Shown here one piece after another: positions 35,847-45,500 of a stretch of 64,000 nt of DNA. Under the pieces are notes generated by a model. It was not told where the DNA came from, searched no databases, and saw nothing but the letters and a program-made list of their open reading frames with translations. Source of the DNA: Adhaeribacter rhizoryzae (lineage in GTDB: Bacteria > Bacteroidota > Bacteroidia > Cytophagales > Hymenobacteraceae); contig NZ_VWSF01000024.1 in NCBI RefSeq assembly GCF_008629685.1, forward strand, positions 1 to 64,000, given 5' to 3'. The translations under genes and the position numbers were made by a program. Numbering within the stretch: position 1 is the first letter of the stretch; each line of letters begins with the position of its first letter.

Positions 35847-37270
35847 GTAAGCAGCCGAACAACCTGATGCTGGCCTATTACGGCGACGATTTCACCGGGT
35901 CTACGGATGCCCTGGAGTTTCTCAGCCGGGCCGGCGCCAGAACGGTGTTGTTTATGAATACACCCACGCCGGAACATTTAAGTCGCTATTCAGGGCTTCA
36001 GGCCATAGGCGTGGCGGGCAAAACCCGCGCGATGGCTCCGGCCGAAATGGAACAGGAACTGCGACCGGCTTTTACGGCTTTGCAAGCCCTGGGCATTCCG
36101 CACGTGCATTACAAGGTTTGCTCAACGTTTGATTCTTCGCCTAATGTCGGGAGCATCGGGAAAGCCATTGAGGTCGGAGCCGAAATATTCCAGGCGGCTT
36201 TCGTGCCCTTACTGGTAGCCGCTCCGGCGCTGGGTCGGCATTGTGTATTTGGTAACTTATTCGCCCGGATGGGTATCGGCAGCCAAGGCAATATTTACCG
36301 CCTGGATCGCCATCCTTCCATGAGCCGGCACCCGGTAACGCCCGCCGACGAAAGCGATCTGCGCCTGCACCTGGCCCGGCAAACAACGAAACAGATTGGC
36401 TTATTTGATATTTTGCAAGTAGGCCGTCCGGCTGATGAAGCGCTGAAAATATTAAAAGAAATAATTAACCAGGGAGCCGAGGTCGTTTTATTCGATGCCC
36501 TATATTCAGAACAATTAGCAGCCATTGGGTCTTTGCTCGATATTTATGCCAATTCGGAAAAACCGTTGTTCTCGGTAGGTTCATCGGGCATCGAAATGGC
36601 TCTGGGCCAGTTCTGGACAGAACAGAATCGCTTACCACCCGCTCCTGATTGGCCTAACCCCGGAAAAGCCAAACCGTTATTGGTTGCTTCCGGCAGTTGC
36701 TCGCCGGTAACTGCTGGTCAGATTTCTTGGGCATTAGCGCAAGGTTTTGCCGAAATTGCCCTGGATACGGTCACGCTAGCCCATTCTGATCGGGAGAATA
36801 CCGCTGGATTATTGCAAAAATATTTAACGGAAGCTTTGGAATATTTAGACGAAGGGCGTAGCGTAATTATTCATACAAGCCGCGGGGCAGACGACGAAAG
36901 AATAGACAAAACGGCTGCTGTTTTACACCAGCAAGGTCTTACGGCTCAGCAGGTTCAAAGCCGGACCGCGCACCTTTACGGCACCGCTTTAGGCAACCTG
37001 GTGCGGGCTATTCTGGAAAAAGCATCGGTTCAAAGGGTTGTAATTGCCGGTGGCGACACCTCCAGTTATGCCGCCCGGGCCTTAGGAATAGAAGCCGTAG
37101 AAATGATTGCGCCGCTCTCGCCTGGCGCGCCGCTTTGCCGGGCTTATGCTCCCGGTTCTCCTATTGATGGTCGAGAAGTAAACTTTAAAGGCGGCCAAGT
37201 GGGATCGGAAGATTATTTTGGTTTGGCCGCGGCCGGAAAAATTTATATAAAAATTATAGAGACTTTTTAA
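35843..37270 (+). CDS. DUF1537 (four-carbon acid sugar) kinase
   Basis: 475 aa. The N-terminal domain opens with YYGDDFTGSTDALEFL, the acid-sugar-binding signature. The C-terminal nucleotide-binding domain has IHTSRGADDERI, VIAGGDTSSYAARALG and a GGQVGSEDYFG end. DUF1537 proteins phosphorylate 3-oxo-tetronates or 3-oxo-isoapionate. The 4-bp overlap with the RuBisCO-like gene indicates translational coupling, and the expected order is kinase then RuBisCO-like enzyme acting on the phosphorylated oxo-acid. A second DUF1537 gene, cut by the window edge, lies at 63770-64000; the C-terminal sequences of the two are clearly different, so they belong to different subgroups. Confidence 0.9.
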   Translation: MSKQPNNLMLAYYGDDFTGSTDALEFLSRAGARTVLFMNTPTPEHLSRYSGLQAIGVAGKTRAMAPAEMEQELRPAFTALQALGIPHVHYKVCSTFDSSPNVGSIGKAIEVGAEIFQAAFVPLLVAAPALGRHCVFGNLFARMGIGSQGNIYRLDRHPSMSRHPVTPADESDLRLHLARQTTKQIGLFDILQVGRPADEALKILKEIINQGAEVVLFDALYSEQLAAIGSLLDIYANSEKPLFSVGSSGIEMALGQFWTEQNRLPPAPDWPNPGKAKPLLVASGSCSPVTAGQISWALAQGFAEIALDTVTLAHSDRENTAGLLQKYLTEALEYLDEGRSVIIHTSRGADDERIDKTAAVLHQQGLTAQQVQSRTAHLYGTALGNLVRAILEKASVQRVVIAGGDTSSYAARALGIEAVEMIAPLSPGAPLCRAYAPGSPIDGREVNFKGGQVGSEDYFGLAAAGKIYIKIIETF

Positions 37271-37319
37271 TTTGAATAGAAATTCAGATTAACTCTTTTT
37301 ATGACTGTTGAGCCCATTT

Positions 37320-37378
37320 CTGTCATTCAGGAGGAACCTATGTAGCAGGTAGCCAAATAGGTTCCTCCTGAATGACAG
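37320..37378. repeat. perfect 22-bp palindrome, family A copy 1
   Basis: Arms 37320-37341 and 37357-37378 are perfectly complementary (beginning CTGTCATTCAGGAGGAACC) with a 15-base loop. Related copies at 40875-40949 and 57942-58040 carry additional outer stems. It lies in the 202-bp gap between the DUF1537 kinase and racemase-family genes. Confidence 0.85.
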
Positions 37379-37472
37379 GATTGAGACTAATAACCAATAG
37401 TATAAACTAAATTTTAAGTAGTTTAAATTTAATTACCGCTTACCCCAATTATTCACCACCAAATATTACCTC

Positions 37473-38135
37473 ATGAAACAGAAAACTTTAGGACTAATAC
37501 ACACCTCTGCCACTTTGGTGCCGATGTTTCAGCAACTTTGCCAGCAGCAGTTACCGGGCGTGCAGGTTTTTAATATTGTAGATGATAGCCTGATAAAAGA
37601 TGTCATTAAACGGGGCGAACTGACCGCCCTGACGGCCCGCCGGGTAGTTGATTATGTAGGCTCAGCCGAAGCAGCCGGTGCTGATTACATTATGGTTACC
37701 TGTTCTTCTATCGGTGCCGCCGTGGAGGCCGCCGCTGCGCTTACCAGCGTTCCGGTGCTGCGGGTAGACCAGCCCATGGCTGACCTGGCGGTACAAACCG
37801 GTTCCCGGATTGGCGTAATTGCTACGTTGCCAACCACACTAGCCCCCACCAGCGATTTGGTTAAACGCCGCGCGGCCAAAGCAGGTAAGGAAATCGAGTT
37901 AACCTCCCGCCTTTGCGAAGGTGCTTTTGAAGCGCTAATGAGCGGCGACACCGCTAAACATGATACCATGGTGGCAGATGCCCTCCGGGAACTGCAGCAG
38001 GAGGTAGATGTTATTTTATTGGCCCAGGCTTCTATGGCCCGGGTGGTTGATAATTTAGCGGAAAAGGATAAAGGGGTGCCCATTCTGGCAAGTCCACCGG
38101 AAGCCGTTAAACACCTGGCTACGGTCTTAACCTAA
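37473..38135 (+). CDS. Asp/Glu racemase-family protein, second catalytic Cys replaced
   Basis: 220 aa, usual length for the Asp/Glu/hydantoin racemase superfamily. The first-half cysteine is Cys77 (YIMVTCSSIG). In the second half the expected Cys motif is LLAQASM (~182-188), with no cysteine, so a two-base racemase mechanism is unlikely; single-Cys relatives include decarboxylases and isomerases. Between a DUF1537 kinase gene and a carboxylate-type transporter gene, it may isomerise or decarboxylate the acid sugar handled by the RuBisCO-like pathway. TTCACCACC lies 12-21 bases before the ATG. Cytoplasmic. Confidence 0.75.
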   Translation: MKQKTLGLIHTSATLVPMFQQLCQQQLPGVQVFNIVDDSLIKDVIKRGELTALTARRVVDYVGSAEAAGADYIMVTCSSIGAAVEAAAALTSVPVLRVDQPMADLAVQTGSRIGVIATLPTTLAPTSDLVKRRAAKAGKEIELTSRLCEGAFEALMSGDTAKHDTMVADALRELQQEVDVILLAQASMARVVDNLAEKDKGVPILASPPEAVKHLATVLT

Positions 38136-38143
38136 GCGGGCTT

Positions 38144-39469
38144 ATGGAAAAAATCCGGAAAGTTTGTTTGGGCGTAAGCGGGCTTTGCCTGCTGCTGTTG
38201 TTAGCTGGTCTTGTAATGGGGCAAGCCCAAATCTGGCAGCCAGCGGCAGTGGTATCATCGGTTTGTTTGGCTATTGGCCTGGGCGCGGTACCCGCCTTAA
38301 AAGGTTTTCAATACACCGCCTGGATTATTGCGGCCGTAGTGGCCGGTATGATTTATCCGGCGGCCTTTCTCAAATGGGGCGACTTTGACCTGCGGAATAA
38401 ATGGCTGATTTTAATAATAATCCAGTTGGTAATGTTTGGCATGGGGCTGCACATGGGCATCAAAGATTTTGTGGGTATAAGAAAATCCGGCAAAGGCGTG
38501 CTAATTGGTTTGGTGTGCCACTTTTCCATAATGCCACTAATGGGTTTGCTGTTAACGAAGGTGTTTTATTTTGAACCCGAAATCGCGGCTGGTATTATTT
38601 TAATTGGTTCTTGTTCGAGCGGATTGGCCTCTAACGTAATGGTTTTTATCTCCCGCGCCAACATGGTTTTGTCCGTTACGGTTACGGCCATGGCTACTCT
38701 GGTGGCTCCTTTCATTACGCCGCTCCTGATGAAACTACTGGCCGGTACTTTAATCGAGATTAGTTTTGTAGATATGATGGCCGAAATCATTAAAATCGTG
38801 ATTGTACCCATTGGTGCGGCCCTTTTACACGATTACCTTAAAACTGCTTCCGTTCCTGGCCAGCGGAAGGTAACCATCATAACGGCAGCCTGTTCTCTTT
38901 GGCTAGTGGCACTTGCTGTAGGCGGCTGGGCCTATTTAGAAGTGAATACTACGCCGGGCATCTTAACCCTGGTTGAATTAATTAGCTTTATGGCCGGCGC
39001 TGTAATAGTTGGGGTTTTGTATCATCTGTTAACGCTACAGTTTCCTAAACTCGATAGCATCATGCCGTATTTCTCGATGTTTGGCATTGTGTATTTTACT
39101 ATGGTTACGACTGCGGCAGGCCGCGAGAATTTATTACAAGTAGGTTTCTTACTTTTTCTGGCCTCGGTTATTCATAATGGCGCCGGGTATTTTTTCGGCT
39201 ATTGGCTCAGCCGCTTCTTTGGTCTCGACAAAAATTCTGCGCGAACGGTGGCTTTTGAAGTTGGGCTGCAAAACGGGGGCATGGCTTCCGGGTTAGCCGG
39301 CACAATGGGGAAATTAGGAACGGTTGGTTTAGCAGCGGCAGTTTTTAGTCCCTGGATGAATATTTCAGGTTCTATATTGGCTAATTACTGGCGGCGGAAA
39401 CCGGTAGTGGATTCCAGGGAAATTGTAGCAGAGCAGTTGGAACCCGCACCGCAAGTGCCTTCGGTTTAA
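38144..39469 (+). CDS. bile acid:sodium symporter (BASS/SBF) family transporter
   Basis: 441 aa. After two N-terminal hydrophobic helices (~8-60) that precede the usual core, the BASS fold is evident: FGMGLHMGIKDFVGI, IILIGSCSSGLASNVMVFISRAN with the Na+/substrate crossover, and FEVGLQNGGMASGLA with the second crossover motif. Family members import organic anions with Na+. It starts 8 bp after the racemase-family stop, so it belongs to the RuBisCO-like operon and is a good candidate for uptake of the acid sugar. Confidence 0.85.
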   Translation: MEKIRKVCLGVSGLCLLLLLAGLVMGQAQIWQPAAVVSSVCLAIGLGAVPALKGFQYTAWIIAAVVAGMIYPAAFLKWGDFDLRNKWLILIIIQLVMFGMGLHMGIKDFVGIRKSGKGVLIGLVCHFSIMPLMGLLLTKVFYFEPEIAAGIILIGSCSSGLASNVMVFISRANMVLSVTVTAMATLVAPFITPLLMKLLAGTLIEISFVDMMAEIIKIVIVPIGAALLHDYLKTASVPGQRKVTIITAACSLWLVALAVGGWAYLEVNTTPGILTLVELISFMAGAVIVGVLYHLLTLQFPKLDSIMPYFSMFGIVYFTMVTTAAGRENLLQVGFLLFLASVIHNGAGYFFGYWLSRFFGLDKNSARTVAFEVGLQNGGMASGLAGTMGKLGTVGLAAAVFSPWMNISGSILANYWRRKPVVDSREIVAEQLEPAPQVPSV

Positions 39470-39575
39470 GTTTTATCATAATGAGGAAAACAGCTTTGGT
39501 AAAAATATTTATGGTGCGAATCTGCTGTTCTGAAAATTAATGCCAAAAAGTTAAAATTGTCCGTTTTATAAACGC

Positions 39576-39610
39576 AAAAAAGGTCCAAGCACATGCTGGA
39601 CCTTTTTATT
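39576..39610. terminator. bidirectional terminator
   Basis: AAAAAAGGTCCA (39576-39587) pairs with TGGACCTTTTT (39597-39607) around a 9-base loop. Oligo-A on one side and oligo-T on the other serve both the BASS gene (plus) and the fructose-bisphosphatase gene (minus), whose 3' ends face each other here. Confidence 0.85.
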
Positions 39611-39662
39611 TATGGAATATTGTTAAGAAGAAATTGATATAAATTAAATAGGAGTTATTGGG

Positions 39663-40691
39663 TTACTGGATTTTTGCCATGGTTACCGGGCTTTCGACGT
39701 AAGACATGCATTCTTCTACCATATTCTTGCTGCCGATAAAAATAGGGGTGCGCTGGTGCAGGCTGGTGGGCTGAATATCCAGAATTTTTCCGGTGCCGCT
39801 TTCGGCCCTGCCGCCAGCCATTTCAGTAATGTAACCAAAAGGATTGCATTCGTACATCAGGCGCAGCTTGCCCTTGGGGTTATCGGTAGTTAAAGGGTAC
39901 ATAAAAATACCGCCTTTAATTAAAGTCCTGTGTAAATCGGCTACCATGCTGCCGGTAAACCGTTGTGTTAAAGGGCCACCGTCTTCTTTGGTTTTGTTCT
40001 GCAAAATATCAATGTACTTCTGTACACTCGGGTCGTACTGGCGGTAGTAGCCACCGTTTACCGAATATATTTTGCCATCAGCCGGGCATTGAATATTAGG
40101 GTGACTTAGGCAATATTCCCCGATAGGCGGATCGAGGGTAAAACCGTTTACGCCCAGGCGGGTAGCGTACACCAGCATCGTAGACGAGCCATAAACAATG
40201 TAGCCGGCGGCAATCTGCCGGCTGCCGGGTTGCAGAAAATCTTCGATGGTGCAGGGCTTACCTAATTCGGTTACCCGACGGAAAATACTAAAAATGGTAC
40301 CAATGGAAATATTAGTATCAATATTGCTGCTGCCATCCAGCGGATCGAACAGGACTACGTATTTACTTTTATTGCTGAGCTCATCGTCAAAAACCTGGAT
40401 ATTTTCTTCTTCTTCGCTGCAAATGCCGGCACAGCTCATGCCGTTTTTTAAAACATAAATTAATTGGTTATTCGCAAAATCGTCCAGTTTTTTTACCTCT
40501 TCGCCCTGCACGTTTTTAACGCCCATATCACCCAGAATATCCTGCAAGCCAGCTTTATTTACTTCCACATTTATTCTTTTGGAAGCCAGTCCTATATCGC
40601 GCAAAAGCCGGCTCAATTCGCCAGTTCCGCCCGGCACCATTCTTAATTGCTGTATCGTAAATTCATCCAGACTCATGTACTTCGTTTGCAT
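39663..40691 (-). CDS. fbp: class 1 fructose-1,6-bisphosphatase
   Basis: 342 aa, full length. The metal and phosphate site appears as VLFDPLDGSSNIDTNISIG, the class 1 signature, with an upstream acidic run (CSEEEENIQ) contributing metal ligands. Later blocks YSVNGGYYRQYD and GGIFMYPLTTDNPKGKLRLMYE hold the substrate-binding Tyr/Lys residues. It performs the committing step of gluconeogenesis, useful when the cell lives on pentoses or triose phosphates produced by the surrounding pathways, though it may be an unrelated housekeeping gene. Cytoplasmic. Confidence 0.95.
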   Translation of the reverse strand: MQTKYMSLDEFTIQQLRMVPGGTGELSRLLRDIGLASKRINVEVNKAGLQDILGDMGVKNVQGEEVKKLDDFANNQLIYVLKNGMSCAGICSEEEENIQVFDDELSNKSKYVVLFDPLDGSSNIDTNISIGTIFSIFRRVTELGKPCTIEDFLQPGSRQIAAGYIVYGSSTMLVYATRLGVNGFTLDPPIGEYCLSHPNIQCPADGKIYSVNGGYYRQYDPSVQKYIDILQNKTKEDGGPLTQRFTGSMVADLHRTLIKGGIFMYPLTTDNPKGKLRLMYECNPFGYITEMAGGRAESGTGKILDIQPTSLHQRTPIFIGSKNMVEECMSYVESPVTMAKIQ

Positions 40692-41063
40692 GGCACTTAT
40701 CTTTGTAGTTAATTAATTTATAAAAATTATTTGAATAAAATTAAATCAGGGGAGGAAATGGTAGGAACTTCTATCTATCAGGCATTAAGTGTGCTATATT
40801 TAAATAATGGTTCTTGATATCTGAAGTTTCTGAAAACATGACGTTCTTAAATATTAATAAAAAGGGTATAAGTAACCCACCCCTGTCATTCAGGAGGAAC
40901 CTATGTAGCAGGTAGCCAAATAGTTTCCTCCTGAACGACAGGGGTGGGTACCATATCCTAATAAAGATTAAACGAAGTATTGTTTAAACGAATGTTATTA
41001 AAAAACCATAATCAATTATAATTGCTGATTAAAAGCCTTCGTAAGGCTTAAATAAATTTTATT
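40692..41063. other. 372-bp gap with palindromic repeat
   Basis: Apart from the family A palindrome at 40875-40949 and AT-rich flanks, I see no gene. The fbp promoter should lie near 40692-40800 on the minus strand, but no convincing -7 box was found. Confidence 0.5.
40875..40949. repeat. 75-bp palindrome, family A copy 2
   Basis: Same core as the 37320 copy (CTGTCATTCAGGAGGAACC) but with an added outer stem ACCCACCC / GGGTGGGT, giving 30-bp arms with two mismatches and the same 15-base loop. Confidence 0.85.
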
Positions 41064-42482
41064 TTAATAACCTTCGTTCTGAGCAATAGCTGGGTTTTGC
41101 TGACGCACAATTTCCGGAATTGGTATCAATAATTTTTGCGGCGTTACAGCTTTGCCTTTGGCGGTTAGGACTGGCAGAGCACGGTCGGTTCTTTTTAAAT
41201 CGAACCATCGATGAAATTCCAGTGCCAATTCAACGCGTCTTTCGTGTTCAATGGCTAACTCCAGGGTGGGATATTTATCGGTGGGATAGCCGGCAGCGCC
41301 AAAAGCGGGTAAGCCGGCCCGGGTCCGCACTTGGTTTAGGAAATTGGCATCGCCGGTAGCTTCGGCTAACATCAGCAGCACATCGGCGTAGCGCAGCACC
41401 ATAAAGTTGTTGTTGCTCAACTCGCGGCCGCCAACCACCTGAGCGGTGCGGTCCATCCATTTAATCGGAAACTTAATCGGAATAAAAGTACCTACTTTAT
41501 TCGTGTAACCAGTAGAAATAGAAGCATCCCGCCGGGGATCCCCGGGTTCGTATTCGTTGTATAAATCGTCGGTTACCTGGTTCATGCCGCCACCAAACTG
41601 GGTTAGCACAAAATTTTCGGTAGGGGCAAAGGCCGTCCAGTAGTTGCTGTAAGGGTTACCCGCACCACCTTTATACTGAATTTCGAAAATAGATTCTTTC
41701 GTGTTTTTATTCGTTACCACCCATAATGAGGCGTAGCTTGGCAATAACTCATACTGCTTGCTGTTTACCACTTCCTGCAATATTTGAGCTGCCGCCGTTT
41801 TATTTTTCTGCGTCAGGTAAACTTTGCCGAGTAGCGTTTGGGCCGCACCTTTAGAAGCTTTGCCGGGAGCGGTTATGGCCGAGGCTAATGGTAATTTTTC
41901 GGCGGCGTATTCCAAATCTTCGGTAATAAGCTTGTACACGTCCGCTACCGGCGACCGCAGCACTTTATAACTTTCTTCGGCCGAAAGGGGCTTGGTTACC
42001 AGCGGCAAATCGCCCCACAACTGCACCATGTTAAAATAATAAAGGCCGCGTAAAAAACGCATTTGGGCTTTTACTTGCTCTTTGTAAGCCTCATCCACAC
42101 TGGCCGTTTCTATTTTATCCAGCACAATATTTATACTGAACAAAGCTCTGTAATTTTCCTGCCAGAACCGATAAACTTCCACATTAGAAGTGCGGAGTGA
42201 ATAATCTTTAAAAGCCCACCGGTCGGCCTGAATACCAGCTACATTATACAAGGTGGCATTATCACTTAACTGTTCGGTATAAGAAACGCTGCTTTCGGGT
42301 GCATAAACGGTATACAGCGTAGCGTAGGCGGCATTCGAAGCTAAGTCGAAATCTTCGCGGGTTTTATAAAAATTATTAGCGTTGGAGTTAGAGATGGGGG
42401 CAAGTTCCAGGAAATCTTCCTTGCAGCCAAAAGCCATTACCGAAAGGCAGCCAATAGCTATTATTCTTTTTATCTTATTCAT
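41064..42482 (-). CDS. SusD/RagB-family lipoprotein (second pair)
   Basis: 472 aa. The lipobox is SVMAFGC, followed by KEDFLELAPISNSN, the standard SusD start. The TPR body is visible (AQMRFLRGLYYFNMVQLWGDLPLV), as is the C-terminal ERRVELALEFHRWFDLKR motif. It is shorter than the first SusD (678 aa), so it recognises a different glycan. It lies 21 bp downstream of the cognate SusC gene. No glycoside hydrolase gene adjoins this pair on its own strand except the DUF1593 gene upstream. Confidence 0.95.
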   Translation of the reverse strand: MNKIKRIIAIGCLSVMAFGCKEDFLELAPISNSNANNFYKTREDFDLASNAAYATLYTVYAPESSVSYTEQLSDNATLYNVAGIQADRWAFKDYSLRTSNVEVYRFWQENYRALFSINIVLDKIETASVDEAYKEQVKAQMRFLRGLYYFNMVQLWGDLPLVTKPLSAEESYKVLRSPVADVYKLITEDLEYAAEKLPLASAITAPGKASKGAAQTLLGKVYLTQKNKTAAAQILQEVVNSKQYELLPSYASLWVVTNKNTKESIFEIQYKGGAGNPYSNYWTAFAPTENFVLTQFGGGMNQVTDDLYNEYEPGDPRRDASISTGYTNKVGTFIPIKFPIKWMDRTAQVVGGRELSNNNFMVLRYADVLLMLAEATGDANFLNQVRTRAGLPAFGAAGYPTDKYPTLELAIEHERRVELALEFHRWFDLKRTDRALPVLTAKGKAVTPQKLLIPIPEIVRQQNPAIAQNEGY

Positions 42483-42503
42483 TTTTCAGCTCTTTATAAA
42501 TAA

Positions 42504-45500
42504 TTAAAATTCGAAGCGGGCACCCAGGGTTACAATGCGTGGTACCGGGTAAGAACCATAGTCGACGCCCAGCATGGTTCCGGAAGGAATGCCGGAAGCA
42601 GAAGTAGCGGTTGGCGAATAAGTAGTAGCGGGATAAGTAGTATTTTCCGGATCGTAGTTCAAATATTTGCTGAATAAATGCACGTTCTCGGCGTTCAGGA
42701 ATATTCGCGCCGATTTAACCGGCAAGCGGGTCAGCAAATTAGAAGGCAGCGCGTAAGACACCCGTACGTTCTTAATCCGAACAAAAGAACCGTCTTCTAC
42801 CCAGTAGCTGGAGAATTTTTCCTGTAAGCCTTTGGGCGCTACGGTTGGTTTAAAGTGCTTGCCGTCGCCGGGCTCACTTTCGGATTTCCAGTAATTTGCA
42901 ACTTCGGCGTAAGCATTGCGGCCGCCGTTCCAGATACCATTGTACCGGATTAATTGGTTGGCGATCTCGCCGCCGAAAGAGCCCTGCAACATAAACGAAA
43001 GCTCCACGCCTTTGTAAGAAAAAGAGTTGGTTAAACCCGAAGTGAAGTTTGGCTGGTAATTGCCAATAGTGGTGCGGTCAGCTTCAGTAATTTTGCCGTC
43101 TCCGTTTACATCCCGTACAATTGGGTCGCCGGGGGTAGTAGTAGGGTCATGCGGGCTAGCATCAATTTCGGCCTGGTTTTTATAAACCCCGTCGAATACG
43201 TAGCCATAATAATTAGACAAAGGCTGACCAACTTCGGTTTTAACCGTTACCACAAAATCGGTATAAACAATAGGGGCATTACCCGGGCCCAGTTGCAAAA
43301 CTTTATTGCGGTTTACCGAAAGGTTAAAATCGGTGGTCCAGTTAAAGTTGCCTACCAAATTGCGGGAGTTTAAGCCAAATTCGAAGCCGCGGTTCCGCAT
43401 TTTACCAATATTGGTAAGTTGGGTAGAGAATCCGGTTAAATCGGGCACCGGTACAAACAACAGCAAATCGTTGGTAGTAGAGCTATATACTTCGGCCGTC
43501 AGGTTGAGGCGGTTTGAAAGCAAGCCTACGTCTACGCCAAAATTTAGCTGGGTGGTTTTCTCCCATTTTAAATCCTGGTTGGCAATATTGGTTACGTTTA
43601 GGCCATTGGCTAAATTATTGCCGTACACGTAATTCTGGTTGCCTAATAAACCAATCGGACCGTAGTTCGGAATCTGGTTATTTCCGGCCACGCCGTAGCT
43701 GGCGCGTAATTTTAAATTATTAATTAGCGTTACATTTTTCAGGAAATTTTCGTCGGAAACCAACCAGCCAGCCGATACCGATGGGAAGTAACCCCATTTG
43801 GTGTTGGTACCAAAACGTGAGCTACCATCGCGGCGAATAGTACCGGTTAAGAAATACCGATCCAGGAAATTGTAGTTAACCCGCGCCAGGTACGAGAGCA
43901 TCGACCATTCGGAGGCCAGCGAGGTTCCGCCGTTAACGGTTCCCGCATTTAAAGTTTGTACCAAATCGTTCGGGAAATTACCGGCCGTTACCGACGAATA
44001 TTCATCGCGTTGTTTCTGAGCGGTATAACCTACCAGGGCCGTTACGCCGTGGCTGCCAAAGTGCCGGTCGTAGGTTAAGGTATTTTCGGTTAGCCAGTTC
44101 AGCATAAAGCTGTTGTTCACGTCGCCCCGTGCGGCTAAAGCCGAGGAGTACCCAAACTTCATGTCTTTGTTCTGGTAAGCATTATAACGGGTGTTATATA
44201 AATTACCGTTGATGCTGGTGCGGAATTTCAGGTCTTTGATAATATTATATTCGAGGTAAGCTGTACCCATTGTATTAAAGGACTTGTTCTGCTTGGCTAT
44301 TTCGCGGGTAAGCGAATAAGGATGCCACAACTGCAAATCGGTGTAAGTAGCAAAACGGTACCAGGTTGAGTTCGGGTCTTTAAAGCCTAAATTGCCTAAT
44401 TCGTTGTAAACCGGGAATATTGGGTCGCTTTGTACGCCCAAACTTACTACGTCGCTTTTGCCTTGCGTGCCATCGGTACGGTCGTAAATACCCGTAAAAG
44501 CCAGGTTAACGCCAATGGCAATTTTCTCCGATATGGTTTGCTTAATATTCGTCCGGAGCGATAAGCGTTTGTAATAGTTGCGGTCCAGTACAGCTTCCTG
44601 ATTGAGGTAAGCACCCGAAAACAAGAACTGAGTTTTGTCGGTACCACCCGATACGGAAAGTTGGGTATTATGCGAAGGAGCCGTGCGATACATTACATCC
44701 TGCCAGTCGGTGCCTTTGCCGAATTGCTGCGGATTGGTAACAAAATCTTCCGGAATCCGGAATTGCGTGGGGCGTACACTGTTGGGGTCGCTGGCTAAAC
44801 GACCGGGGCCAGAGGCAGTCCAGGCGTTATTATGTGCATCTACATAGTAGTTTACAAATTGCTGCGCATCCATTAAATCTATTTTACGGGTTACTTCCTG
44901 CTGGCCAAATTCGTAGCTGGCGTTAATAGAAGTTTTACCAACTTTACCCAACTTGGTAGTAATAATTACCACCCCATTCGCACCCCGTGATCCGTAAATA
45001 GCTGCCGATGATGCATCTTTCAACACCTCCACCGATTCAATATCCTGTGGGTTAATATTATTCAGGTTAAAATTTTCCATGGGCAAGCCATCTACCACGT
45101 ACAGCGGGTTGGTGCCGGCCGTAATAGAGCTAATGCCCCGGATGCGGATAATGGGCGACTGACCCGGTGCGCCCTGGGCTTGGGTAATATTTACCCCCGG
45201 TAATTCGCCGGCTAAAGCCTGCGTTACGTTGCTGAAGGACCGGTCTTTAAACTTATCGTAACCCACCGAAGCCACCGAACCCGTAACGGCTCTTTTGGTT
45301 TGGGTACCGTAACCAATTACTACTACTTCGGACAACGCTTTGGCATCGGGCAGCAGCGCTACATCTACGGTGGTGCGGTTGCCTACCGCTACTTCCTGCG
45401 AGGTAAAACCAATAAAAGAGAATACCAGCGTAGCATTATCCGGCACATTTAACTGGTAATTGCCGTCGGTGTTGGTAATGGTGCCGTTGGTGGTGCCTTT

